The translations under genes and the position numbers were made by a program. A stretch of 64,000 nucleotides of DNA from Sphingomonas faeni (lineage in GTDB: Bacteria; Pseudomonadota; Alphaproteobacteria; Sphingomonadales; Sphingomonadaceae). A model generated the notes under the pieces. It was not told the origin of the DNA. It ran no database searches and saw only the letters and a list, made by a program, of their open reading frames with translations. The stretch covers positions 62,001 to 126,000 of the forward strand of contig NZ_JALPNF010000004.1 of NCBI RefSeq assembly GCF_023195535.1, given 5' to 3'. How positions within the stretch are numbered: position 1 is the first letter of the stretch; each line of letters starts with the position of its first letter. This document shows positions 11,496 to 19,512 of this stretch, in pieces.

Positions 11496-12517
11496 TGCGC
11501 GCACTTTCCTTTGCGGCGCTGTTGCTGGCGGGCTGCGCGACGACCTCGGCCCCGGTCGCGGTCGAGGCACCGATGGTCGCTGCGGCCGCGGAGACCGATC
11601 CGGTCGACACCGCCGCCGATGCCGCCGATGACCCGGCGATCTGGCGCAACGCGAGCGATCCAGCGAAGAGCCTCGTCATCGGCACCGACAAGAAAGCAGG
11701 CATCCACGTCTACAGCCTGACGGGCAAGCGGCTGAGCTTCACGCCCGCCGCACGCCTCAACAACGTCGACCTGCGCGATCTCGGCGGGCGAGTGATCGCC
11801 GCCGCCAGCGACCGCGCCGATGTGGCGACCGCGCATGTCTCGCTCTTCACGCTCGACACGGCGGCGGCAAAGCTCGTCCCGCTCGGCCGCTTCCCGGTCG
11901 GCGCGGGCGAGGCGTACGGCATGTGCCTCTGGACGCGTGCCAGCGATAAGGCGCTGTTCGGCTTCGTCGTGCTGAAGGATGGCCGCATCGACCAGGTCGC
12001 GATCGACCTGTCGGGTGCATCGCCCAAGGTCACGACGGTCCGCTCGATGAAGCTCGGCACCCAGTCGGAAGGCTGCGTCGTCGACGATCGCACCGGTCAG
12101 CTTTACGTCGCGGAAGAGGATGTCGGCCTCTGGCGCTTCGACGCCGACCCCTCCGCACCGGTGACCGCAACGCCGATCGCCAAGGTCGACGGCAAGACGC
12201 TGGTCGCCGACGCCGAGGGCCTCGCGCTCGCACCGTCGGGTAGGACCGGCGGCTATCTCGTCGTGTCGAGCCAGGGCGACAACGCCTACACGCTCTACCG
12301 CCTGCCGGGCGTCACCTATGCCGGTCGCTTCCGGATCGGCGGCGGCGCGATCGACGGGACCAGCGACACCGACGGCATCGACCTGATGCTCGGCGATTTC
12401 GGCCCGGCCTACCCGCGCGGGTTGCTGGTAGCGCAGGACGGCGACAACGCCCCAGCCACGCAGAACTTCAAATATGTCAGCTGGGACGCGGTGCGAAAGG
12501 CGCTGAAACTCCGCTGA
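11495..12517 (+). CDS. Beta-propeller phytase, lipoprotein
   Basis: Predicted 3-phytase of the beta-propeller class, 340 residues, close to the family length. The N-terminus MRALSFAALLLAGCATTS has a lipobox (LLAGC), so the mature protein is a lipid-anchored lipoprotein. Family features are DAADDPAIWRNASDPAKSLVIGTDKKAGIHVY, here seen as DPAIW and GTDKKAG, then EGCVVDDRTGQLYVAEEDVG and a C-terminal SDTDGIDL segment rich in calcium-binding acidic residues. It hydrolyses phytate to lower inositol phosphates and phosphate. The TGATG overlap with the receptor gene indicates one transcript, likely induced by phosphate limitation through the box at 8319. Confidence 0.88.
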   Translation: MRALSFAALLLAGCATTSAPVAVEAPMVAAAAETDPVDTAADAADDPAIWRNASDPAKSLVIGTDKKAGIHVYSLTGKRLSFTPAARLNNVDLRDLGGRVIAAASDRADVATAHVSLFTLDTAAAKLVPLGRFPVGAGEAYGMCLWTRASDKALFGFVVLKDGRIDQVAIDLSGASPKVTTVRSMKLGTQSEGCVVDDRTGQLYVAEEDVGLWRFDADPSAPVTATPIAKVDGKTLVADAEGLALAPSGRTGGYLVVSSQGDNAYTLYRLPGVTYAGRFRIGGGAIDGTSDTDGIDLMLGDFGPAYPRGLLVAQDGDNAPATQNFKYVSWDAVRKALKLR

Positions 12518-12524
12518 CGGGCCG

Positions 12525-12557
12525 CTGTCGATCGCGTCACTCCGCCGCGATCGACAG
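12525..12557. terminator. Bidirectional hairpin between converging genes
   Basis: Perfect 12-base inverted repeat CTGTCGATCGCG / CGCGATCGACAG with a 9-base loop. It lies just after the phytase stop and includes the last codons and stop of the opposing diguanylate cyclase gene. There is no T-run on either side, so termination is plausible but not certain. Confidence 0.45.
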
Positions 12558-14396
12558 GGTTGGCGGTTGATCGGCGACCACCACCCGATCGCGCCCGCCA
12601 CGCTTGGCGCGGTACAGGGCGTTGTCCGCGAGCTGGATCAGGGTCGACCCGTTGCGCTCCATCTCGGGATACCAGGCGGCGATCCCGAACGACATCCGAA
12701 TGGCGCCGAGCGAGCGATCGCCGTGCCGGACCGAGGTTTCGGCGACGGCCATGCGCAGGCGTTCGACCCGTTCGACCAAGGCCGGCAGCATCGCTCCGGG
12801 TGCGATGATCGTGAACTCCTCACCGCCATAGCGGCAGACCACGTCGCCATCCCGGAAATGCCGGGTCATCTCGGTTGCCACCGCGCGCAGCACGACGACG
12901 CCGGCATCGTGGCCGAGCTCGTCGTTGAACCGTTTGAAGTGATCGATGTCGCACATCGCCAGTCCCAGCGGCTCGCCGGTACGCGATGCCCGCGCGATTT
13001 CGATCGCCAGGGCTTCTTCCATATACCGCCGATTGAACAGCGCGGTCAGGGGGTCGCGGATGGTCTGTTCGCGCAAGCCGCGTTGCAACTGGTGGTTGAG
13101 CAGCGCGGAGGCGATGTTCTCGGTGAGCACCGCAAGACGGAACCGGCTCTCGGCCTCGACCACGCCTTCCAGATACAGCAGGCCGATGACCTCGCCGCCC
13201 GCGAGCAGCGGTTCGCAGTGATAGACGGCCGAGGGATCGTCGACATGCGCGCAGACGACGTCGGTTCCGGGCGCGACGACGCAATGGCCCTGGCCGCGGC
13301 GCAATCCCCAGCATTGCTCGGGCGAAAACGCCTCCTGTGTCAGAGTCAGATCGCCCCAGCTCGCAAGCCTGACCAACAGGTTGCGCGAATGATTATGCGC
13401 ATACAGCGCCCCTGGTATCGCGGGGAGCACACGCGGCACGAAACACTGGATGACCGCGGCGAGCTCGCCATCCGTGCGCGCCGTCTGCATCCGGTGCGAC
13501 ATCCCGCCGAGCAGCTCGATCATCTCGCTGCGCGCCTGCAGCGTGTCTGCATTGCGCCGCAGCTCGCTATTGGCACGCTGCAGATCGGCGTCGCTGATCG
13601 ATTGGAGCGATCCTGCGACGGCCAGCCTGTCGGCCATTTCGTTATAGGCCTCGGCGAGGGCGCGGAATTCGGACGTGCCGATCGTGTCGGTCACGCGCGC
13701 GTCGCGATCGCCGTCGCCGAACGCGTGCATCGAGTGCAGGATCGACCGGGTCGGCCGTCGCACGCCACGAATGATCAGCGTCACCGCCATCGCGAGCAGC
13801 GCGATGATCGCGGGCCCGCCGATCAGCGGCAATTGCCGGTTCCAGCTCGACTGTTGCTGCGCGGCGTAGAGGCGCACCGACAACAAGTCGCGCTCGGACT
13901 GCCGTAGCCGCTCGGCACGGCGCGCAACATCGTCCATCAGGTCCCGGCCATGCCCATTGGCGACGATCGCGATCGCCTCGTCGAAATGCCCGCTTTGGCC
14001 GAGCGACAGCGGTATCCGGAGCGATGCGATCTTTCGCGCGGCGATCCGCTGTAGCCCCACAGCCCGGTCGTGTTGCGCGGGATTGTCGCGCGTCAGGGCA
14101 ACCAGCGCGGCGGTATCGTTGGTCGCCTCGACCGTGCGATAATCGAAACTCCGCGCGTAGCTCGTGTCGCGGGTGAGGAGAAATCCGCGCTGGCCCGATT
14201 CCGCCTCGCGGAGGTCGGCCATCGTCTCGTCGATCTTCTGGATAAGCTGTTCGGTCTGGCTGACCCAGTCGAGCGACGTCTTCATCCGCGCGCTCGCATC
14301 GATCAGCAACACCGCCAGTGCAAGCATCGCGATCGACACGCTCGCGCCGAGCCAGCCGATCCGCGCGGATAGCGATGACAGGGAAAACACAGACAT
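12537..14396 (-). CDS. Diguanylate cyclase with CHASE3, HAMP and GAF domains
   Basis: Membrane-bound c-di-GMP synthase of about 619 residues. First membrane segment about 14-34; periplasmic CHASE3 domain about 35-170 (LREAESGQRGFLLTRD is characteristic); second membrane segment about 180-205; HAMP to about 255; GAF-like domain about 285-430; GGDEF domain about 455-610. The catalytic motif is intact as RYGGEEF, and RDGD lies five residues before GGEEF, matching the product-inhibition I-site. The active enzyme would make c-di-GMP from two GTP. I prefer the start MSVFSLSS; an upstream in-frame ATG at 14468 is possible because the Shine-Dalgarno is weak. Confidence 0.9.
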   Translation of the reverse strand: MSVFSLSSLSARIGWLGASVSIAMLALAVLLIDASARMKTSLDWVSQTEQLIQKIDETMADLREAESGQRGFLLTRDTSYARSFDYRTVEATNDTAALVALTRDNPAQHDRAVGLQRIAARKIASLRIPLSLGQSGHFDEAIAIVANGHGRDLMDDVARRAERLRQSERDLLSVRLYAAQQQSSWNRQLPLIGGPAIIALLAMAVTLIIRGVRRPTRSILHSMHAFGDGDRDARVTDTIGTSEFRALAEAYNEMADRLAVAGSLQSISDADLQRANSELRRNADTLQARSEMIELLGGMSHRMQTARTDGELAAVIQCFVPRVLPAIPGALYAHNHSRNLLVRLASWGDLTLTQEAFSPEQCWGLRRGQGHCVVAPGTDVVCAHVDDPSAVYHCEPLLAGGEVIGLLYLEGVVEAESRFRLAVLTENIASALLNHQLQRGLREQTIRDPLTALFNRRYMEEALAIEIARASRTGEPLGLAMCDIDHFKRFNDELGHDAGVVVLRAVATEMTRHFRDGDVVCRYGGEEFTIIAPGAMLPALVERVERLRMAVAETSVRHGDRSLGAIRMSFGIAAWYPEMERNGSTLIQLADNALYRAKRGGRDRVVVADQPPTLSIAAE

Positions 14397-14568
14397 GCCA
14401 ACGTGATGCACGCCAACCGTAAAGATTTGGCTTCCAGCGAGACATCTGGCCCGCCGTTCATACCCCATCTCGCTGGCCCGCCGACGGGGCGAACTGGCAT
14501 GGGGATCAGGCGTCGGTACTGGAGCAGATACGCACGGAGGGGAGGTTGGAAGGCATCGCCGGTCGGGC

Positions 14569-14642
14569 TGGAGCGGGTGAAGGGAATCGAACCCTCGTCA
14601 CTTGCTTGGGAAGCAAAAGCTCTACCATTGAGCTACACCCGC
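14569..14642 (-). tRNA. tRNA-Gly (CCC)
   Basis: Cloverleaf on the minus strand. The acceptor stem is GCGGGTG / CACCCGC, the D-arm GCTCAATGGTAGAGC, the anticodon loop TTCCCAA with anticodon CCC in a TTTGC/GCAAG stem, and the T-arm contains GGTTCGATTCC. Discriminator T is followed by an encoded CCA (14569-14571), giving 74 bases in total. Confidence 0.95.
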
Positions 14643-14781
14643 ATACACGCGCCGTGTGGCGGCGCGGTGCGGCGTCCGTACCCGGCACGATCGCGAAGTT
14701 CAAGCGTCATGCGCGCACGGAACGTCCGCGCGCGTACAGCGCTGTAGCAGCACGGGCACGATGCCCCAAAAGGACCAAGGC

Positions 14782-15372
14782 ATGCCGACCTCCACACCGA
14801 TCCACGCCGACCCGTCGGATCTTCAGCCGGCCGATCTGCCGCGGACCGGACCGTCGCGGACCGGGCCGTCGCGGACCGGATTGTCGCGGCCGATTGCGGC
14901 GTTGATCGTCGCCGGCGTGCTCGGTGCCAGCGCGCTCGTTGGGCGGCGCAATGCGCCCGACCCGTCGCACCCCAGGACGCGGCGCTGGTATAAACGGCTC
15001 GACAAACCCGACTTCACACCGCCCGATGCGGTCTTCGGCGCGGTCTGGCCGGTGCTCGAAACCGGGCTCGCGGTCGGCGGCTATCGCCTGATGCGCGCGC
15101 CTGCCGAGCCGCGTCGAAATGCTGCCGTCGGGCTGTGGCTGTTGAACACCGCGATGATCGGCGGCTGGACCGAATTGTTCTTCCGCAAGCGCGCGCTGGA
15201 TACGAGCACGGTTGCGGCGGGGGCGATGGTCGTCACGGGCGCCGCCTATGTCGCGACCGCAGCGAAGGTCGATCGCCCGGCGGCGGGGCTGGGCGTGCCG
15301 TTCGTCGCCTGGCTCGGCTTTGCCACGGTGCTGGCGGCGGGCATCGGTCGTCGCAACGAGTCGCGATCATGA
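14782..15372 (+). CDS. TspO/MBR family membrane protein
   Basis: Tryptophan-rich sensory protein/TspO homologue, 196 residues from the chosen start. After an N-terminal tail with a short RTGPSRTGPSRTG repeat come about five membrane helices. Hallmarks are RWYKRLDKPDFTPPDAVFGA and VWPVLE, then WLLNTAMIGGWTELFF and the C-terminal WLGFATVLAAGIGRRN. Family members bind porphyrins and related ligands in the membrane, and in alphaproteobacteria they modulate pigment or oxygen responses. The start at 14782 has AAAGGA seven bases upstream; an ATG at 14761 is the alternative. The last four bases overlap the next gene (ATGA). Confidence 0.85.
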   Translation: MPTSTPIHADPSDLQPADLPRTGPSRTGPSRTGLSRPIAALIVAGVLGASALVGRRNAPDPSHPRTRRWYKRLDKPDFTPPDAVFGAVWPVLETGLAVGGYRLMRAPAEPRRNAAVGLWLLNTAMIGGWTELFFRKRALDTSTVAAGAMVVTGAAYVATAAKVDRPAAGLGVPFVAWLGFATVLAAGIGRRNESRS

Positions 15373-15734
15373 ACCGGCTGACCGTCTGGCATGATGGCGA
15401 CTGCCCGCTGTGCCGCCGCGAGATTGCGCTGATGCGTCGTCTCGACCGTCGCGGCGCCATCGAGTTCGTCGATGCGACGGACGACGATGCGTCGTGCCCG
15501 ATCGATCGGGGCGCGTTGTTGGCGCGATTCCATGCGCGCGAGAACGGGGAACTGCTGTCGGGCGCGGCCGCCTTCGCCGCGATGTGGCGGGCGATCCCGA
15601 TCCTCAGGCCGCTGGGACTCGCGGCGCGCAACCCCGTCGCCTTGCGACTCCTCGAACGCACCTATGTCGCCTTCCTGCGAGTCAGGCCCAAGCTTCAGGG
15701 TGTGCTGCGTCGGCGTGAGGCTACCGGGCAATGA
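15369..15734 (+). CDS. DUF393 (DCC family) thiol-disulfide oxidoreductase-like protein
   Basis: Small protein of 121 residues, the typical DUF393 length. It opens with WHDGDCPLCRREIALMRRLD, where the CPLC pair forms a thioredoxin-like CxxC site and DxDCPLC gives the family its DCC name. The fold is predicted thioredoxin-like and cytosolic; the substrate is unknown. Its start overlaps the TspO stop and its stop overlaps the next start, both as ATGA, so the three genes are translated as one coupled unit. Confidence 0.85.
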   Translation: MNRLTVWHDGDCPLCRREIALMRRLDRRGAIEFVDATDDDASCPIDRGALLARFHARENGELLSGAAAFAAMWRAIPILRPLGLAARNPVALRLLERTYVAFLRVRPKLQGVLRRREATGQ

Positions 15735-16225
15735 CGATGGCGCGCGATCCGGTGTTGCCGGGCCAGACCAGTGTCTGGGACTTCCCGCGGCCGGCGATCG
15801 CCGAGCCGTGCGCGCGGCCGATCCGGATCGAGCACCGCGGTTATATCGTCGCCGACACGCGGGCGAGCGTCCGGACGCTCGAGACCAGCCATCCGCCAAG
15901 CTATTACATTCCCCCCGACGACGTTGCGATGACGCTGTTGCAGCGATCGACGCATCGGTCGTTCTGCGAATGGAAGGGCGACGCGGTCTACTACGACCTC
16001 GTGGTCGACGGCGAGACGCTCCGCGATATCGCCTGGAGCTATCCCGCCCCGACCCGCGCCTTCGCGGCGTTGCGCGATTACCTCGCCTTCTATGCGGCGC
16101 CACTGGATTCGTGCACCGTCGACGGCGAGCAGGTCGTCCCGCAACCCGGTGGGTTTTACGGCGGGTGGATCACGCGCGATCTTGCCGGGCCGTTCAAGGG
16201 CGTGCCCGGCAGTCGCTATTGGTAG
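15731..16225 (+). CDS. DUF427 family protein
   Basis: Conserved protein of 164 residues with the DUF427 pattern: RIEHRGYIVADTRASVRTLE, PPSYYIPPDDV, STHRSFCEWKGDAVYYDL and a C-terminal ARDYLAFYA-like segment. No signal peptide or membrane segment is seen. The biochemical function is not known. It is the third gene of the TspO-DUF393-DUF427 overlapping operon and converges with a dehydrogenase gene two bases away. Confidence 0.82.
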   Translation: MTMARDPVLPGQTSVWDFPRPAIAEPCARPIRIEHRGYIVADTRASVRTLETSHPPSYYIPPDDVAMTLLQRSTHRSFCEWKGDAVYYDLVVDGETLRDIAWSYPAPTRAFAALRDYLAFYAAPLDSCTVDGEQVVPQPGGFYGGWITRDLAGPFKGVPGSRYW

Positions 16226-16227
16226 CC

Positions 16228-17085
16228 TCAGTCGAGCCCGGCGGCACGGCGCACCGCGAGTCCTGCGCCGGCCCAGTCGACATCCTCGCCCTCGAGCGCG
16301 ATCGCGGTGCGCAGATGGTCGCGAACGATCCCTAGCAGCGGCATCGGCGTGCGTGAGGCACCGGCGGCGGCGTCGACCAAGTTCATGTCCTTCAGGCCCA
16401 GGGGGGCGGCAAACCCGGCCGGCTTGAACGCATCGGCAACCAGCATGTCGCCATAGGTCTTGTAGACGGGCGCGGAGAACAGCGTGCCGGTAAGGACCTC
16501 GAGCAACGTCGCGCGATCGACGCCACCCTTTTCCGCCAGCGTCATCGCCTCGGCCATCGCCTCGACCGCGGCCATGATCATGAAATTGCCGCTGAGCTTG
16601 ACCAGATTGGCCGCCGACGGCGTGGTGCCGACTCGAAACACGCGCTGGCCGATCGCCTCGAACAGGGGCGCGCATCGGTCGAGCAGATCGTCGGCCCCGG
16701 CGGCGACGACGAACAATTTGCCCGCCTCCGCTGCGGGCGGGCGACCGAAGACGGGTGCCGCGACATAGGCTTGCCGGTCGTTCGCAAGACGGTCGGCGAG
16801 TGCGACACCGATCGTGCTGTGCGAGACGTGGAGCGCCGGACAATCGAGAATGCCGTCCGGACCATAGACGATCGCCTCGAGCGCGCGGTCATCCGCGAGC
16901 ATCGTCATGACCACGTCGCCCTGCGCGGCGGCGGCCGGGGTTTCGGCGAGCCTGGCGCCCGCATCCACCAACGGCTTCGCCTTGTCGGGAGTGCGGTTCC
17001 AGACGGTCACGTCATGGCCTGCCTTCACCAGGTTGGCGGCCATCGCGCTACCCATCTGGCCGAGACCGATGAATCCGACTTTCAT
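16228..17085 (-). CDS. NAD(P)-dependent 3-hydroxyisobutyrate-dehydrogenase-like oxidoreductase
   Basis: Beta-hydroxyacid dehydrogenase family member, 285 residues. The Rossmann motif is VGFIGLGQMGSAMAANLVKAG at the N-terminus (shown here as GFIGLGQMG). The substrate loop is SHSTIGVA, where family members usually have a D-G-S-type motif. The catalytic lysine is in AANLVKLSGNFM at about 171. Likely reactions are oxidation of 3-hydroxyisobutyrate or reduction of a short semialdehyde; the precise substrate is not clear. The start at 17085 is set by a strong GGAAGGAT site; the frame remains open up to 17124. Confidence 0.85.
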   Translation of the reverse strand: MKVGFIGLGQMGSAMAANLVKAGHDVTVWNRTPDKAKPLVDAGARLAETPAAAAQGDVVMTMLADDRALEAIVYGPDGILDCPALHVSHSTIGVALADRLANDRQAYVAAPVFGRPPAAEAGKLFVVAAGADDLLDRCAPLFEAIGQRVFRVGTTPSAANLVKLSGNFMIMAAVEAMAEAMTLAEKGGVDRATLLEVLTGTLFSAPVYKTYGDMLVADAFKPAGFAAPLGLKDMNLVDAAAGASRTPMPLLGIVRDHLRTAIALEGEDVDWAGAGLAVRRAAGLD

Positions 17086-17143
17086 GCTGTATCCTTCCGA
17101 GTAGGTGTTGCGACCTGAACGCACGCCGCCTGCTATCGCCGCA

Positions 17144-18577
17144 TCAGACGCGTGCTGGCAGGTCGAGGCGGGCTGGCAGGTCGAGGCGGGCGACGAGCCC
17201 GCCCGACGCCGATCGACCGAGGGTCAGCGTCCCGCCGTTCAGCTCGGCAAGCTCACGGGTGATCGACAGGCCGAAACCGTGCCCTTCGCTGCTTTCGTCG
17301 AGACGTCGGCCGGGCAGCATCGCCTGTGCCATCGCCAGATCGTCCAGGCCTTCGCCGTCGTCGGCAATCTCCAGCGCGACACGGTTGTCGATCGCCGTGG
17401 CGCCGATCACGAGTGCCGCGCGCGCATGGCGCCAGGCGTTGTCGAGCAGGTTGCCGATCATCTCGTCCAGGTCCTGCGGGTCGATCGCGACGGCGAGATC
17501 GGCAGGGATGGCGATGTCGAGCGCGATCGGGCGTTCGGCGTGGATGCGGCGCAGCACCGCGACCAGATCGTCGACGGCGGGGGCGATCGGGGTCCGGGTG
17601 CGGGCGCCACCGGTCGCGTCGGCGCGGGCACGGCCGAGGTGATGGCGAACGCGGCGGTCGATCTGGTCGACCATGTCGCGGACGTCGTCGTCGGCGTTCG
17701 CCTCGGCGAGCTTGAGCGATAGCGCGGCGAGCGGGGTCTTCAGGCCGTGGGCAAGGTTGGCGACATGCTGGCGGGCGTGGGCGAGCCCGGCGGCGTTCTG
17801 GTCGATCAGCGCGTTGAGTTCGGTGACCAGCGGTTGCAGCTCGCCGGGCTGGTCGTCGGGGACGTGGCGTTCGGTGCCGGCGCGGACCGCGGCGAGTGAC
17901 GTGCGGAGATCGCGCAGCGGACGCAGGCCGAACCGGAGCTGGAGCAGCGTCGCCAGCGCAAGCCCGACGCCGAGCAGTGCGAGCGAGCCGAGCAGCGGGA
18001 TCATCGCCTCGCGCAATGGCTCCTCGACGATCCGACGGGGACCGATCGCGGTGATCGTCACGGTGCCGCGCGGCGTCGTGACGTCCAGGGTGCGAGAGTG
18101 GAGGCGTTCGCCACTGCGGTCGCGCGTGTCGCCGGCATGGAGTGCACGATCTTCGCGGCCGCCGGGGCCGGGAGGACGAGGTGGTCCTTCAGGATCGGGT
18201 CGCGGCGCTGGGGGCGCTGCGTCGATCGGGGGCGCCGGCTTGGGAGCGGGGGGCGTGATCGGGGGCAGGGGGCGGGTCGTGCCGCTGTCGACCCGACCTG
18301 CGGGGCCTTCGACCTGCCACGACCAGTTTGATCCGGGCACGCCGAACTCCGGCAGGTCGACCGCGCGGGTCCGGTCGAGCGTCGCGTCGGGGCGCACCGC
18401 GCGCGCCAGCACCGTGACCTGCGCATCGAGCCGCTCGTCGAGCCCGCGCATGACGAAGCGCTCGAGCACGTTGCCGATCGTGATCCCGGCGAAGACGAGA
18501 GCGAACCCGGTTGAGAGGGCTGCGATGACGAGCATTCGCCCGAAGAGCGATCTTGGAATGAGGCGGAGGCGGGTCAT
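17144..18577 (-). CDS. Sensor histidine kinase, QseC/PmrB-like
   Basis: Inner-membrane sensor kinase of about 477 residues. Membrane segment about 13-35, periplasmic region about 36-190, second membrane segment about 195-218, HAMP (LRFGLRPLRDLRTSLAAVRAG), dimerisation H-box ANLAHGLKTPLAALSLKL, then ATPase motifs NLLDNAWRHA (N-box), DDGEGL (G1) and GHGFGLSITREL (G2). The periplasmic part contains a long Pro/Gly-rich stretch (PPITPPAPKPAPPID and GPPRPPGPGG). The gene follows its response regulator across a palindromic repeat. The C-terminus ends RLDLPARLDLPARV because of an 18-base duplication. The start is uncertain: 18577 or 18604. Confidence 0.87.
   Translation of the reverse strand: MTRLRLIPRSLFGRMLVIAALSTGFALVFAGITIGNVLERFVMRGLDERLDAQVTVLARAVRPDATLDRTRAVDLPEFGVPGSNWSWQVEGPAGRVDSGTTRPLPPITPPAPKPAPPIDAAPPAPRPDPEGPPRPPGPGGREDRALHAGDTRDRSGERLHSRTLDVTTPRGTVTITAIGPRRIVEEPLREAMIPLLGSLALLGVGLALATLLQLRFGLRPLRDLRTSLAAVRAGTERHVPDDQPGELQPLVTELNALIDQNAAGLAHARQHVANLAHGLKTPLAALSLKLAEANADDDVRDMVDQIDRRVRHHLGRARADATGGARTRTPIAPAVDDLVAVLRRIHAERPIALDIAIPADLAVAIDPQDLDEMIGNLLDNAWRHARAALVIGATAIDNRVALEIADDGEGLDDLAMAQAMLPGRRLDESSEGHGFGLSITRELAELNGGTLTLGRSASGGLVARLDLPARLDLPARV
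17154..17189. repeat. 18-base tandem duplication at the kinase C-terminus
   Basis: The 18-mer GCTGGCAGGTCGAGGCGG is present twice in tandem (17154-17171, 17172-17189). It keeps frame and repeats the residues LDLPAR at the very end of the kinase. Confidence 0.9.
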
Positions 18578-18618
18578 CGCTGATGTGCTTCCAAGTGTAG
18601 CCATCCACCTACTGAACC

Positions 18619-18722
18619 CCACCCCGGCGAAGGCCGGGGCCCAGTTGGAAAGGCTTTTATAATGGCAGACAACGCTCCGTTAACAGCGTCTCCCAACTGG
18701 GCCCCGGCCTTCGCCGGGGTGG
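18619..18722. repeat. Palindromic repeat, family C, inside the two-component operon
   Basis: 104-base element with 30-base perfect arms (18619-18648, 18693-18722; core CCCCGGCGAAGGCCGGGG). It lies between the response regulator stop and the kinase start on the same transcript, so it could form a stable stem that lowers kinase expression or protects the upstream message. Confidence 0.88.
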
Positions 18723-18734
18723 AGGCTATGGCCA

Positions 18735-19400
18735 TCACGCCCCATCCGCCGTCAGCCGGTACCCGCGGCCGCGCACAGTTTCGATCATCTGCGCGCCGAT
18801 CTTCCGCCGCAACCGGCCGATGATCACCTCGATCGAGTTCGAGTCCACGTCGGCATCGCCCTCATAGACCCGCTCGATCAGGTCCGCGCGTTCGATCACC
18901 ACTTCGCGGCGGAGCATCAGCGCGGACAGCACCCGCCATTCGAACGCGGTGAGCTTCAACGGCAGCCCATCGAGCTCGAACGTGCCGAGTTGCGCATCGA
19001 AGGCGAGCGGACCGCAAATCACGCGCGCCGCGGCATGACCGGCGGCGCGGCGGACCAGCGCGCGGAGTCGCATCACCACCTCCTCGACGCGGAACGGCTT
19101 GACCACGTAATCATCGGCACCGGCCTTGAAGCCCTCGACCTTTTCCGACCAGCCGTCGCGCGCGGTGAGGATCAGGACGGGCAGATCGCGGCCCGCTGCA
19201 CGCCAGTCGCGCAGCACGGACAAGCCGTCGCGCTTGGGCAGGCCGAGGTCGAGCACCGCCGCGTCGTAGAGTTCGGTCGCGCCGAGATGCCCGCCGTCTT
19301 CGCCGTTGCTCGCGACGTCGACCGCGAAATGCTCCGCGCGCAGGGCCCGCGCCAGCCCGTCGGCGATCGCCGCATCGTCCTCGACCAATAATACCCGCAT
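18735..19400 (-). CDS. OmpR-family response regulator, QseB/PmrA-like
   Basis: DNA-binding response regulator of 221 residues. The receiver domain has acidic residues in VEDDAA, the phospho-acceptor Asp 51 (AVLDLGLPKRDG), TAR at 79-81 and Lys 101 (VVKPF). The winged-helix domain follows at about 125-218, with LTAFEWRVLSALMLRREVV and the recognition segment VDSNSIEVIIGRLRRKIG. It pairs with the kinase downstream. It is divergent from the OB-fold gene at 19513, and the 112-base gap carries an inverted repeat that could be its binding site. Confidence 0.92.
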   Translation of the reverse strand: MRVLLVEDDAAIADGLARALRAEHFAVDVASNGEDGGHLGATELYDAAVLDLGLPKRDGLSVLRDWRAAGRDLPVLILTARDGWSEKVEGFKAGADDYVVKPFRVEEVVMRLRALVRRAAGHAAARVICGPLAFDAQLGTFELDGLPLKLTAFEWRVLSALMLRREVVIERADLIERVYEGDADVDSNSIEVIIGRLRRKIGAQMIETVRGRGYRLTADGA

Positions 19401-19434
19401 GCGATCGTCCCTATGTCCGAGACCCCAACGGAAT

Positions 19435-19452
19435 CTGAACGGCTTGGTTCAG
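19435..19452. promoter_or_regulatory. Inverted repeat in divergent promoter region
   Basis: CTGAAC-N6-GTTCAG is a perfect 6-base palindrome pair in the gap between the response regulator and the OB-fold gene. Position and symmetry fit an operator. Classical QseB/PmrA sites are direct repeats, so the binding protein is uncertain. Confidence 0.4.
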
Positions 19453-19512
19453 CGGGCGTCGGCAGCGCGCGCCTAGACGGTGATTCGTCAACCAATGAGA
19501 GGAAAGACTATC

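Noticed and set aside
8322-11570. Very long minus-strand open frame opposite the phytate receptor
   Set aside because: It is an antisense shadow: extremely Arg/Val/Asp-rich, no family features, and the plus strand encodes a complete TonB-dependent receptor. The same reasoning removes 28841-31129 and 31172-33262 (opposite rpoC), 33510-37346 (opposite rpoB) and 42709-45354 (opposite the second receptor).
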